A stretch of 64,000 nt of DNA from an uncultured Cytophagales bacterium (GTDB lineage Bacteria > Bacteroidota > Bacteroidia > Cytophagales > Thermonemataceae): the NCBI GenBank assembly GCA_937911505.1, contig CALEMF010000047.1, positions 43,605-107,604 on the forward strand, read 5' to 3'. Each line of letters begins with the position of its first letter. The first letter of the stretch is position 1. Both the position numbers and the translations under genes were made by a program. The notes below the pieces were generated by a model. The model had not been told where the DNA came from. It did no database searches and worked only from the letters and a program-made list of their open reading frames with translations. Positions 9,144 through 17,039 of this stretch are shown piece by piece.

Positions 9144-9854
9144 ATGACGTGTAAGAAAAATCCACAATTGGATACCTTCAGAAAAACCCATCTTTTCTTC
9201 TTGGTAGGACTTATCTTATCACTGAGCTTAGTAATTACGGCTTTTGAATGGCGTACACTACTAGTAACCCCTATTGTGATAGAGTCTGTAGAAGACAATA
9301 CGATATTTGAAGAAGTAACCCCCGTACAGTACCGTACTGAACAGCCAGAAGTGCAAGCACCTGCCCCTCGGCAAGAGACTGACCGCTGGATTGTAAAAGA
9401 AGACTACGAGCCACCCCGAGAGAAAGAACGAAAAGAAACGCAACAGCCTACTGCAGACGAGCCTTCACCTCATCCCTTAACAGAAATAAATGCCACAAAA
9501 CCCTCTCACAAACCCATAGAGATGGTAAAAGAACCAGTAGTGTTAGTACCTGATGTACAAGCAAAGCCTGAAGGAGGTTATGAGGCTTTTTATCAATACA
9601 TTCGAAAAAATGTAGAATATCCTAACGAAGATAAACGAATAGGTCGTTCAGGAACTGTGTACCTGACTTTTGTGGTAGAAACAGACGGTACTTTGACAGA
9701 TATAGAGATAGTAAGAGGGGTGAGTAATAGCATAGATGCCGCTGCTTTAGAGACCCTAAAGAAATGTCCTATTAAATGGCAGCCGGGCGTGTATCGTCAT
9801 CAGCCGGTAAGAGTAAGGATGACCATCCCGATTAGGTTCGCCCTACAACGATAA
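9144..9854 (+). CDS. TonB-family energy transducer
   Basis: 236 residues with three clear parts. A single N-terminal membrane anchor lies at about residues 17-37. A Pro/Glu/Lys-rich periplasm-spanning region follows (about 50-150). The C-terminal TonB domain (about 152-236) starts at YQYIRKNVEYPNE and contains GTVYLTFVVETDGTL and the terminal MTIPIRF strand typical of Bacteroidota TonB domains. It transmits proton-motive-force energy from ExbBD to TonB-dependent receptors such as the one at 38515. No exbB/exbD is adjacent. A hairpin terminator follows at 9881. Confidence 0.93.
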   Translation: MTCKKNPQLDTFRKTHLFFLVGLILSLSLVITAFEWRTLLVTPIVIESVEDNTIFEEVTPVQYRTEQPEVQAPAPRQETDRWIVKEDYEPPREKERKETQQPTADEPSPHPLTEINATKPSHKPIEMVKEPVVLVPDVQAKPEGGYEAFYQYIRKNVEYPNEDKRIGRSGTVYLTFVVETDGTLTDIEIVRGVSNSIDAAALETLKKCPIKWQPGVYRHQPVRVRMTIPIRFALQR

Positions 9855-9880
9855 AGAAACATAACTTGGTAATTATTGTT

Positions 9881-9912
9881 AAAAGTTCAGTTATCTTTAT
9901 GGCTGAACTTTT
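9881..9912 (+). terminator. Bidirectional-looking terminator hairpin after tonB
   Basis: A 10-bp perfect inverted repeat (9881-9890 with 9903-9912) whose arms themselves supply an A-run and a T-run, with a 12-nt loop. It ends 26 bp before the chosen start of the M28 peptidase, which is the main reason not to use the upstream in-frame start at 9876. Confidence 0.75.
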
Positions 9913-9938
9913 ATTGTGTCATTGTTCTCTACTGCTAT

Positions 9939-11195
9939 ATGAATATGCGTAGTATCATAGGTATTATCTTCTTTTATTGCTTGGTAGGTACACTACAAGC
10001 ACAAGACATGCAGCGTGTCAAGCGTGTGCTCGATACGCTCTGCTCTCCTGAAATGGCCGGCAGAGGATACCTTGAAGCAGGAGATAAGAAAGCTGCCAGC
10101 TACATTGCGCAGCAATTTAAAGAAATTGGCTTGCAATCATTCAATGAAGATTACTTCCAGTTTTTTCAGCTTTCCGTCAATACTTTTCCTAAAAAAATAC
10201 GCCTGCGCCTCGATCGAAAAAAGCTTACTTTAGGTGACGATTATATTGTCAACGCTGTTTCTTCCACTGCAAGAGGAGGAGGGCGTATCTATTATCTCGA
10301 TACATTGATTTTTACAGACCAAACTGCCAGAGAGACTTTTCTAAATACAGACGTAGATAACAAAGTACTCGTCTATCACCGCAAAGATTATGAGCGACTG
10401 GCTGAACTACCAGTTAATGTCGTAAAGAAAGTCTATGAAGCCAAAGCAGTTATCGAGTTGCAAGACAAACTGACTGCTGCTGTTTCTACCAAGGCTATAG
10501 AGACGGCTATTTTTGAGGTAGACAGTAGTTTATTTGCGGAACGTCCCACCAGAGCTAGGTTCAGAATAACTAACGAGTTTATAGAAAAATATACCTCACA
10601 AAATGTAATAGGGTACGTAGAAGGCACTACCTATCCTAGTAAATTTTTGGTTATTACAGCCCATTACGATCACCTTGGGAAGATGGACAATATTTATTTC
10701 CCTGGGGCCAACGATAACGCTAGCGGTATTTCTATGTTGTTAGAATTGGCGAGGCATTATAAAAAAAATAGACCTGCTTACTCTATAGTATTTATGGCTT
10801 TTGGTGCAGAAGAGGTAGGCTTGATCGGTTCTCAGTACTACACAGAGCACCCCTTGTTTCCACTCGACCAAATACGCTTTCTCATCAATATAGATTTGGT
10901 AGGTACCGGCGATGATGGGATTACAGTGGTCAACGGAAGTGTGTTTGAGAGAGGTTTTAAGCTATTACAGGAGATTAATGAGCAAAACCAATACATAAAG
11001 CGTATTAACAAACGAGGTGCTGCCCCCAATTCTGACCACTATTTCTTTTATAGAAAGAAAGTACCTAGTTTTTTCATTTATACCTTAGGTGGTATTAAGG
11101 CGTACCACGATGTAAATGATAAAGCTGCTACGCTGCCCCTTACCAGCTATAAAGAAGTATTTGCTTTGCTTACTGAATTTTTTGATCAAATATAG
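9939..11195 (+). CDS. Secreted M28-family zinc peptidase
   Basis: 418 residues from the ATG at 9939, which gives a proper signal peptide (about residues 1-22, cleaved near LQAQ). The catalytic domain occupies about residues 215-418: H242 in HYDHLG, the bridging aspartate in GANDNASG, and the general base/ligand pair E291-E292 in FGAEEVG, with the last His ligand probably in KAYHDV. These are the features of M28 aminopeptidases, which remove N-terminal residues from peptides using two zinc ions. The N-terminal 200 residues, between signal and catalytic domain, resemble the usual lid/PA-like insert but are not well conserved. It is the first gene of an operon with lpxH (2 bp gap) and the exported protein at 11974. 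Confidence 0.9.
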   Translation: MNMRSIIGIIFFYCLVGTLQAQDMQRVKRVLDTLCSPEMAGRGYLEAGDKKAASYIAQQFKEIGLQSFNEDYFQFFQLSVNTFPKKIRLRLDRKKLTLGDDYIVNAVSSTARGGGRIYYLDTLIFTDQTARETFLNTDVDNKVLVYHRKDYERLAELPVNVVKKVYEAKAVIELQDKLTAAVSTKAIETAIFEVDSSLFAERPTRARFRITNEFIEKYTSQNVIGYVEGTTYPSKFLVITAHYDHLGKMDNIYFPGANDNASGISMLLELARHYKKNRPAYSIVFMAFGAEEVGLIGSQYYTEHPLFPLDQIRFLINIDLVGTGDDGITVVNGSVFERGFKLLQEINEQNQYIKRINKRGAAPNSDHYFFYRKKVPSFFIYTLGGIKAYHDVNDKAATLPLTSYKEVFALLTEFFDQI

Positions 11196-11197
11196 CT

Positions 11198-11977
11198 ATG
11201 AACGCTACTCAAGAGCCTATTTCGATCAAATTACCTCTAGGTAAGCAAGTTTTTTTTGCTTCTGACTTCCACTTGGGTGTACCTAACGAAGCGGCTAGCC
11301 GCGCACGAGAACGAAAAATAGTACATTGGCTCGATACAATTGCCCCACAAGCACATACCATTTTTTTACTTGGCGATCTCTTCGATTTCTGGTTCGAGTA
11401 TAAGCATGTCATTCCTAAAGGTTTTATTCGTTTTCAAGGAAAGCTCGCCGAACTGGTAGACGCAGGCATCCATATTATATTTTTTACAGGCAATCACGAC
11501 TTGTGGCTATTCGATTATTTCCCCAAAGAGTTGGGTATACCTGTTTATCGCTCTCCTCATACTGTACTTATCAATGATTTTCGCCTTTATGTAGGCCATG
11601 GAGATGGTTTAGGCAAAGGCGATAAGACGTACAAAGTGTTGAAAAAGCTATTTCAAAGTCGGTTTCTACAGTGGCTCTTTACACAGGTTCATCCAGATCG
11701 AGGAATTGGATTTGCCAACTGGTGGTCACGTAAAAGTCGTGCAGCGAATGTACAAAAAGACGAAGAGTTTTTGGGAGAAGAAGAGTGGCTTTGGGCTTAC
11801 AGTAAAGAAGTAGAGAAGCGCCACCACCATGATGGATATGTTTTTGGACACAGACACCTTCCCTTGAATCTAGAAGTAGGTGAGGCAAGCAGGTACATTA
11901 ATCTAGGAGAATGGTTTAAATGTTGTACTTATGCGCGTTGTGATGGACAAACAATTGAATTACTAAAATTTACATGA
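11198..11977 (+). CDS. lpxH: UDP-2,3-diacylglucosamine diphosphatase (LpxH-type metallophosphoesterase)
   Basis: 259 residues. Calcineurin-like phosphoesterase motifs appear in order: D23-F-H25 (DFHLG), GDLFDFWFEY, GNHDLW, GHGDG and GHRH. DLFDFWFEY and GNHDLW fit the LpxH branch, which hydrolyses UDP-2,3-diacylglucosamine to lipid X at the inner face of the cytoplasmic membrane in lipid A synthesis. Its stop overlaps the next gene start (ATGA, 11974-11977) and it begins 2 bp after the peptidase gene, so the three genes are one transcription unit. Confidence 0.9.
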   Translation: MNATQEPISIKLPLGKQVFFASDFHLGVPNEAASRARERKIVHWLDTIAPQAHTIFLLGDLFDFWFEYKHVIPKGFIRFQGKLAELVDAGIHIIFFTGNHDLWLFDYFPKELGIPVYRSPHTVLINDFRLYVGHGDGLGKGDKTYKVLKKLFQSRFLQWLFTQVHPDRGIGFANWWSRKSRAANVQKDEEFLGEEEWLWAYSKEVEKRHHHDGYVFGHRHLPLNLEVGEASRYINLGEWFKCCTYARCDGQTIELLKFT

Positions 11978-12780
11978 AAGTAAGTCTCTACATCTGGTGG
12001 TTAGGTATGTTATGGATGCAGCAAGTTACTGCCCAATCGTTCACGTTTCAACGAACAGTAAGGATTCCACTCGCGCAGCAAGTCTCCGTGGATCGCTATA
12101 AAAATATCTATCTTGCTGACCAAAAAGGGAATGTCATCCAGTACAATGTACAAGGAGATAGCCTGCGTACTTTCTCTCCACAAAAGTTAGGAGATATCTC
12201 TTGGCTAGAAGCATGGCCTACAGTACGTATCTTTGTATTCTACAAAGATTTTCAAGAGTACCTATACCTTAACCGCTTCTTAACCCCTAGCGAACGCATA
12301 GCTATCGACGAGCGTTATGTGGGCTTTGCGCGTGTAGCTACTTTATCGCCAGACAATGGTATTTGGGCCTTTGATGATACAGACTTCAGCCTAAAGAAGT
12401 ACAATCCTCAGCTACAAACGCTACAAGTAAATACTCCTTGCGATCTCTTACTCAATGCACAAGATTATAACTTGCAGTTTATCAAGGAGTACCAAAATCA
12501 AGTGTTCTTATGCGATCAAAATTCAGGTATCTTGATATTTGATAACTTAGGAAATTTTAAGAAAAAATTGTATCTTCGACCTTCTACAAATATAGGTTTT
12601 TGGAATGATTGGATCTATTTTGTAGATGAGCAAAAGAAATTATCTTTACAACATATATACAGTACTGAATTAAAACAAATCGACTTGCCTATTGAGCAAT
12701 CTTACAACCAAGTGATATTTATGGGAGATACAGTGGTACTTTTGGATAAATCCAAAATGCACCTTTATCATATGAAATAA
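11974..12780 (+). CDS. Exported hypothetical protein, probable small beta-propeller
   Basis: 268 residues with a signal peptide (about residues 1-20, ending TAQ). The mature part shows recurring propeller-like blades such as VSVDRYKNIYLADQKGNVIQY and ATLSPDNGIWAFDDTDFSLKKY, resembling NHL/6-bladed repeats without a precise family. Translational coupling (ATGA) to lpxH suggests a cell-envelope role. This arrangement is familiar for Bacteroidota but no function is known to me. Confidence 0.7.
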   Translation: MKVSLYIWWLGMLWMQQVTAQSFTFQRTVRIPLAQQVSVDRYKNIYLADQKGNVIQYNVQGDSLRTFSPQKLGDISWLEAWPTVRIFVFYKDFQEYLYLNRFLTPSERIAIDERYVGFARVATLSPDNGIWAFDDTDFSLKKYNPQLQTLQVNTPCDLLLNAQDYNLQFIKEYQNQVFLCDQNSGILIFDNLGNFKKKLYLRPSTNIGFWNDWIYFVDEQKKLSLQHIYSTELKQIDLPIEQSYNQVIFMGDTVVLLDKSKMHLYHMK

Positions 12781-12847
12781 TTATCAAAAAAGTGGATGCT
12801 TTGGCAAGGTTTTAGAATAGGCAAACGGAAGAAAGGAAAAGACGTCT

Positions 12848-13222
12848 ATGAAGAAAACCCATACACACAAAAAACTTCTATTGAGTATTGTAGCCGTGCT
12901 AGCTCTTTGGATAAGTACTCCTACAACTATACAAGCACAAATGAGGAGTGAGAATAACGCACAGATACAGGGAGGCAATATAGATTTTGAAGTGAAGCCC
13001 TCTGGTAATAGAAGGTTTACAATCTACTTTAATAACAGTAATAATACTTTGGTGCAGGTAAGGATATACGATGTTATTGGTAATATGGTGAAAGAGGAAG
13101 TAGTAAGCGCCAAAGGGAAGTTTAGTAAAGAGTATGATATGTCTCAAAATAAATCTGAGGTATTCATCGTAGAAGTAGGCAACACAAAATACAGTACAAC
13201 CAAACGGGTATTTTTACAATAA
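12848..13222 (+). CDS. Small exported protein consisting mainly of a T9SS sorting-tail-like domain
   Basis: 124 residues. The signal peptide is at about residues 1-31, ending IQAQ. The rest (about 45-124) looks like a type IX secretion C-terminal sorting domain: the segment VRIYDVIGNMVKEEVV, an Asp-Met/Asn turn, FIVEVGN, and a final strand TKRVFLQ. Such domains normally sit behind a large cargo; here there is almost no cargo (about 14 residues). It may be a free-standing member of this fold, a periplasmic protein that borrowed it, or a remnant of a larger secreted protein. It has a strong terminator immediately after it. Confidence 0.7.
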   Translation: MKKTHTHKKLLLSIVAVLALWISTPTTIQAQMRSENNAQIQGGNIDFEVKPSGNRRFTIYFNNSNNTLVQVRIYDVIGNMVKEEVVSAKGKFSKEYDMSQNKSEVFIVEVGNTKYSTTKRVFLQ

Positions 13223-13249
13223 TAATATTTGCATTCGTTAGCATAAGGA

Positions 13250-13279
13250 GCTACCTTTTTAGTAAAGGGTAGCTTTTTT
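13250..13279 (+). terminator. Rho-independent terminator ending 4 bp before the next start codon
   Basis: A 10-bp stem with one G-U pair (13250-13259 with 13264-13273), a 4-nt loop and six T's (13274-13279). It terminates the 12848-13222 gene but also occupies the whole leader of the sugar transferase gene starting at 13284. Confidence 0.88.
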
Positions 13280-13283
13280 GTAT

Positions 13284-13898
13284 ATGATATACCAGAAAAT
13301 CATAAAGCCTACAGCAGATAGAGTAGTAGCCATTATTCTGTTATTGGTCTGTAGTCCCATATTGATCATTCTAATTATGATACAAGCCCTCGCCTATAGA
13401 GGTAATATCTTTTATCGACAAGCGCGCGTAGGATACCATCAGCAGCCTTTCCTTATATTTAAGTTTACTACCATGCGACCCGCTCACCCTCAATCTGGCG
13501 TGAGGCTCACGGACAAAGCGCGTATTACAAAACTAGGAGAAGTTTTAAGGAAAACACACTTAGATGAATTACCACAACTCTATAATATCCTGAGGGGAGA
13601 AATGAGCTTTGTTGGCCCACGTCCACTACTGCCTGCTTACTTAGCGCATTACACTTTTACAGAACAACAAAGGCATGATGTAACCGCTGGTCTTACAGGC
13701 CTAGCACAAATTAATGGAGGGCAATCACTAGCCTGGTCTAAAAAAATGGCTTGGGATGTTTGGTATGTACGGCATCAAAGCTTTCGGTTAGATATGTATA
13801 TTTTATGGAAAACAGCACAGAAGCTCCTACGGCCTGATCCTCAGGAAGTGTTTCATCATGAAACAAATTATACGTTCAAATCGAAACAATTAAAATAA
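13284..13898 (+). CDS. Undecaprenyl-phosphate sugar phosphotransferase (short PglC/WcaJ-like initiating transferase)
   Basis: 204 residues from ATG 13284; an in-frame TTG at 13278 lies inside the terminator T-run and is rejected. There is one N-terminal hydrophobic re-entrant helix (about residues 12-35). The catalytic signatures of the bacterial sugar transferase family follow: FKFTTM, LRKTHLDELPQLYNILRGEM and FVGPRPLLP. These small monotopic enzymes transfer a phospho-sugar from a UDP-sugar to undecaprenyl phosphate, starting O-antigen, exopolysaccharide or glycoprotein glycan synthesis. No other polysaccharide genes are adjacent. A terminator hairpin directly abuts the start. Confidence 0.92.
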   Translation: MIYQKIIKPTADRVVAIILLLVCSPILIILIMIQALAYRGNIFYRQARVGYHQQPFLIFKFTTMRPAHPQSGVRLTDKARITKLGEVLRKTHLDELPQLYNILRGEMSFVGPRPLLPAYLAHYTFTEQQRHDVTAGLTGLAQINGGQSLAWSKKMAWDVWYVRHQSFRLDMYILWKTAQKLLRPDPQEVFHHETNYTFKSKQLK

Positions 13899-13986
13899 GG
13901 GCTTGTTGTTAAGTAATTGACCATCAGTAATTTGTGAAAAAGGAACGATTTTGGGCAATGAATTAATAAATACTAACCAATAGGAT

Positions 13987-14694
13987 ATGATACGGCTCGA
14001 ACACATTGAAAAATTCTACAAAAACGGCACACAAAAAGTGTACGTGCTACGAGACATTAACTTACAGATAGACGAAGGAGCGTTCGTCACCTTTATGGGA
14101 CCTAGCGGTGTAGGTAAGTCCACCTTACTTAACATCATTGGTGGGCTAGAGGCACCCAATAACGGTACTTATCATTTTTACGATGAAGCAGTACACACAC
14201 TCAATGAACGTAAAAGAACGACACTACATCAAAAATACATGGGTTTTGTATTTCAAGCCTATCATCTTATAGATGAAATGACAGTCTATGAAAATATAGA
14301 AATGCCCTTGCTGTATAGAAACGTAAAAGAAAAAGAACGTAAAAGCATTGTAGCAGAAATTTTAGATCGCTTCCAGATAGTTGCGAAGAAAAACCTCTTT
14401 CCAGAGCAGCTATCAGGCGGACAGCAACAACTTGTAGGCGTTGCGAGAGCCATTGTGGGAAAACCTAAATTACTCTTAGCCGACGAGCCTACAGGGAATT
14501 TACATTCAAAGCAAAGTGAAGAAATTATGCAGCTTTTTGTAGAGCTCAATAAAGAGGGAACAACCATCATTCAAGTGACCCACGCAGCGCAAAATGCCGC
14601 CTACGGTAATCGTATCATTACGCTAGAAGATGGCTGGATTAAATCAGATGAGAAAAATACCTCAGCCACAAGTCGTCAAGTAGCAGGAAGTTAG
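13987..14694 (+). CDS. ABC transporter ATP-binding protein (LolD/MacB type), orphan
   Basis: 235 residues. Walker A GPSGVGKST, Q-loop VFQAYHLIDEMT, signature LSGGQQQ, Walker B LLLADEPTGN and the switch histidine in VTHAA are all present. Sequence style ([27 protein letters not shown]) places it with ATPases serving MacB/LolCE-type permeases. The residues after the signature are LVGVARA rather than the usual RVAIARA, a mild divergence. No permease is next to it, so it probably works with one encoded elsewhere. Its last 4 bases overlap the convergent gene at 14691. Confidence 0.9.
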   Translation: MIRLEHIEKFYKNGTQKVYVLRDINLQIDEGAFVTFMGPSGVGKSTLLNIIGGLEAPNNGTYHFYDEAVHTLNERKRTTLHQKYMGFVFQAYHLIDEMTVYENIEMPLLYRNVKEKERKSIVAEILDRFQIVAKKNLFPEQLSGGQQQLVGVARAIVGKPKLLLADEPTGNLHSKQSEEIMQLFVELNKEGTTIIQVTHAAQNAAYGNRIITLEDGWIKSDEKNTSATSRQVAGS

Positions 14695-15266
14695 TCAAAT
14701 TCGTATTCGTAGAAGGTAATCTCTAGAATAGCCAAAGCCAAAAGCCACTTTTCCTCTGCAGGAGTTGGTGTATCTTTCATCATAAGGAGCGGTACACTTA
14801 AATCGCTTTTACCTCTGTAAAACTCACTATCTGCATAGTCTTGTGCGATCCAACTATCGGCTAAGTGTCTTTGATGTAGTGTGATCGGATAGTAATAGAT
14901 GCCAGTAGCATATTCGAATTTATTTCCTCTGTCTGTGGGTCGGTCTATTCGACCAACGACTCTACCTTGCGCATCCACCAAACTGTTATCACTTGCTACA
15001 GTTCCCAAGCGCTGACCATCGAATTGGATGGTAAAAGTACGCTCTTTTATTTCATAAAATAAGTCGAAGTCAGTAGAAGAGGCAAATATATAACCCTCAT
15101 TACGCCAGGCGCTTTCTACTCTATTAAAAGCAATAATAGACGCACCCGCAGGCGAATTAATAGTTCCTCTCAACCTACGAGAAGCCCCCGCCCAATATTT
15201 ATAAGAGAGATCGGCGGTGATATCTTCATAAGTATGGCTTTTCCAAGTAGCCAGCTTTAATTTCAT
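14691..15266 (-). CDS. Hypothetical protein, possible LURP-one/scramblase-like fold
   Basis: 191 residues with no signal peptide. The chain is strand-rich with recurrent beta-hairpins (for example RTFTIQFDGQRLGTVASDN and GRVVGRIDRP), reminiscent of tubby-like/LURP-one beta-barrels, but I cannot assign a family. It is translated right after a 45-residue membrane microprotein (24-bp gap), suggesting a functional pair. The 3' end overlaps the ABC ATPase gene by 4 bp in convergent orientation. Confidence 0.65.
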   Translation of the reverse strand: MKLKLATWKSHTYEDITADLSYKYWAGASRRLRGTINSPAGASIIAFNRVESAWRNEGYIFASSTDFDLFYEIKERTFTIQFDGQRLGTVASDNSLVDAQGRVVGRIDRPTDRGNKFEYATGIYYYPITLHQRHLADSWIAQDYADSEFYRGKSDLSVPLLMMKDTPTPAEEKWLLALAILEITFYEYEFD

Positions 15267-15290
15267 TTCAGCTACCTCGTTGGCTGCTTT

Positions 15291-15428
15291 TTATTGTTCT
15301 TCTTGTATTTGAGCTGCACTTTTGGATTGCGTTCCCTTTCCAACAACGCGGACAATCAGAATAACAGTGCCTGCTATAAAAGCAAAAGCCAATAAAGCGA
15401 ACAAAGCAAAGAGTAGATATAACGACAT
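15291..15428 (-). CDS. 45-residue single-span membrane microprotein
   Basis: ATG at 15426-15428, stop TAA at 15291-15293. The peptide begins MSLYLLFALFALLAFAF, has one hydrophobic segment (about residues 3-27), then a short positively charged stretch and a Gln/Glu-rich tail ending IQEEQ. That is a typical single-helix microprotein with the C-terminus in the cytoplasm by the positive-inside rule. It precedes the 191-residue gene by 24 bp in the same direction. It competes with a longer, Cys/Arg-rich overlapping frame (15268-15456) that looks random. Evidence is composition and spacing only. Confidence 0.55.
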   Translation of the reverse strand: MSLYLLFALFALLAFAFIAGTVILIVRVVGKGTQSKSAAQIQEEQ

Positions 15429-15530
15429 AGAATAGAAAGTATAGTTGTATAATCAATAGATAAGCTTTACCTGAATCACTTTTAAAGCTTACAAGTTACA
15501 TCGGTAATGTATTGTAGAAGCAAGCCTAGC

Positions 15531-16094
15531 CTACTTCACCCGTTCCATGTATTCTCCTGTTTGTGTATTCACCCGAATCATTTCGCCTATATCTACAAAA
15601 AGAGGAATACTGACTTCAGCGCCAGTCTCTAGTGTAGCAGGCTTAAGGGTTTTAGTGGCAGTATCTCCTTTTACGCCAGGTTCTGTATAGGTAACTTCCA
15701 GCTCTACAGACATAGGAAGTTCTGCCATAATAGGTGTGTTGTCCTCATCAAAGCTAATGGTTACATTAAAACCTTCTTTTAAAAATTTAAGCCCTTCCCC
15801 AAAAAGTGTTTCATCAATATAAATCTGCTCGAAAGTTTCATTGTCCATGCAGACCAAGTTACTACCATCTCTGTAGGAATACATCAAGTCGCGTGTTTCT
15901 ACTCGAATGAGTTCGATGGACTCTCCAGAACGGAAACGATTTTCAGCAAGCTTACCTGTATTGACGTTACGCATTTTTACCTGATAAAAAGCACGTAAAT
16001 TACCTGGGGTACGATGTTCGTATTCTAATACTTGCATCAGTTCTCCATTGTAGCGTATAAAAGCGCCTCTTGATAAGTCAGACGTCGTAGCCAT
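15531..16094 (-). CDS. efp: Translation elongation factor P
   Basis: 187 residues from the ATG at 16092-16094; an upstream in-frame extension of 19 residues is not EF-P-like and is rejected. All three EF-P domains are present. Domain I begins MATTSDLSRG, and the C-terminal signature DIGEMIRVNTQTGEYMER is intact. EF-P enters the ribosomal E site and rescues stalls at polyproline. The loop that in E. coli carries the modified Lys34 reads TPGNLRAF here, with Asn32 at the position aligned to Lys34; there is no lysine, and an arginine two residues later. It lies 66 bp downstream of a glycosyltransferase gene on the same strand. Confidence 0.95.
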   Translation of the reverse strand: MATTSDLSRGAFIRYNGELMQVLEYEHRTPGNLRAFYQVKMRNVNTGKLAENRFRSGESIELIRVETRDLMYSYRDGSNLVCMDNETFEQIYIDETLFGEGLKFLKEGFNVTISFDEDNTPIMAELPMSVELEVTYTEPGVKGDTATKTLKPATLETGAEVSIPLFVDIGEMIRVNTQTGEYMERVK

Positions 16095-16160
16095 AGCTAT
16101 GATTGTATTTAAAGTTTTTGTAAATCTAGTAAAATGCCCTAAAAGAAGCAAAAAGCCCTT

Positions 16161-16895
16161 TTATTCAGGTTGGTACGATTTGAACAAACTGCTAATCTTG
16201 ATTTGGATAACGCCCCAAAAGGCTTCTTTAAAAATCTTAAAAGACATCTTAGATTTTCCTTTGGTGCGGTCTGTGAAAATAATGGGTACTTCTTTAAGCT
16301 TAAATCCGTACTTCCAAGCTTGAAACTTCATCTCTATTTGAAAAGCATAGCCAATAAAGCGAATACGATCGAGTGGAATAGTTTCGAGTACCTTGCGACG
16401 GTAACACTTAAAACCTGCCGTAGCATCAGAGATGGGCATACCTGTGACAAAGCGTACGTAATAACTAGCAAAGAAAGACATCAAAACCCGACGCATAGGC
16501 CAATTGACAACATTTACACCTGTCACGTAACGAGAGCCAATCGCTACATCAAAACCCTCCAAAGCACAAGCCTCATAGAGTTTTACAAGGTCGTCAGGAT
16601 TGTGCGAAAAGTCTGCGTCCATCTCAAACATATAATCATATGTTTTTGCAATACCCCAATGAAAGCCATGAATATAGGCAGTACCTAAGCCTAGCTTTCC
16701 TGCTCTTTTCTCTATAAAAAGCCGGTCGGGAAATTGTTCTTGTAATGTTTCCACTACTTCCGCGGTGCCATCGGGCGAGTTATCATCTACAATAAGTAAA
16801 TCAAAGGCCTTAGGGAGCGACAAGACCCGCTTTACGATAGAAGCTATATTTTCTATCTCATTATAGGTAGGAATAATGACTAATGCGTCTTTCAA
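16161..16895 (-). CDS. Polyprenol-phosphate mannosyl/glycosyltransferase (DPM1-like, GT2)
   Basis: 244 residues from a TTG start at 16893-16895, chosen because it places KDALVIIPTYNE at the N-terminus as in relatives; the longer TTG start at 16928 adds residues unlike the family, and no usable ATG exists upstream of the first strand. GT2 motifs: IIPTYNE, IVDDNSPDGT, the DXD-like MDADFSHNP and the C-terminal TDRTKGKSKMS. It has no C-terminal TM domain, so it resembles short DPM1-type synthases that make polyprenyl-phosphate-mannose (or a related sugar) at the inner membrane for protein or lipid glycosylation. Confidence 0.9.
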   Translation of the reverse strand: MKDALVIIPTYNEIENIASIVKRVLSLPKAFDLLIVDDNSPDGTAEVVETLQEQFPDRLFIEKRAGKLGLGTAYIHGFHWGIAKTYDYMFEMDADFSHNPDDLVKLYEACALEGFDVAIGSRYVTGVNVVNWPMRRVLMSFFASYYVRFVTGMPISDATAGFKCYRRKVLETIPLDRIRFIGYAFQIEMKFQAWKYGFKLKEVPIIFTDRTKGKSKMSFKIFKEAFWGVIQIKISSLFKSYQPE

Positions 16896-17039
16896 GATTA
16901 AGAATTGTTTAGGGCTACAAAAATACAAAAAAAAAAAAGCTCACCTAACGGTCAGTCAGATTTAACGCTTTTTAAGAAAGGCCATTGTGCCCCAATAATT
17001 TTATAATTATATTAACCAAAAACAGTACAACCTAAACCA

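Noticed and set aside
9876..9938. Upstream start for the M28 peptidase
   Set aside because: It lies within or before the terminator hairpin at 9881-9912, and the ATG at 9939 gives a proper signal peptide.
15268..15456. 62-residue minus-strand frame over the microprotein
   Set aside because: Composition is random-looking (many Cys, Ser, Arg), while the alternative frame has a clear TM helix and a natural end before the next gene.
16170..16688. 172-codon plus-strand frame opposite the glycosyltransferase
   Set aside because: It is the antisense shadow of a well-supported GT2 gene.
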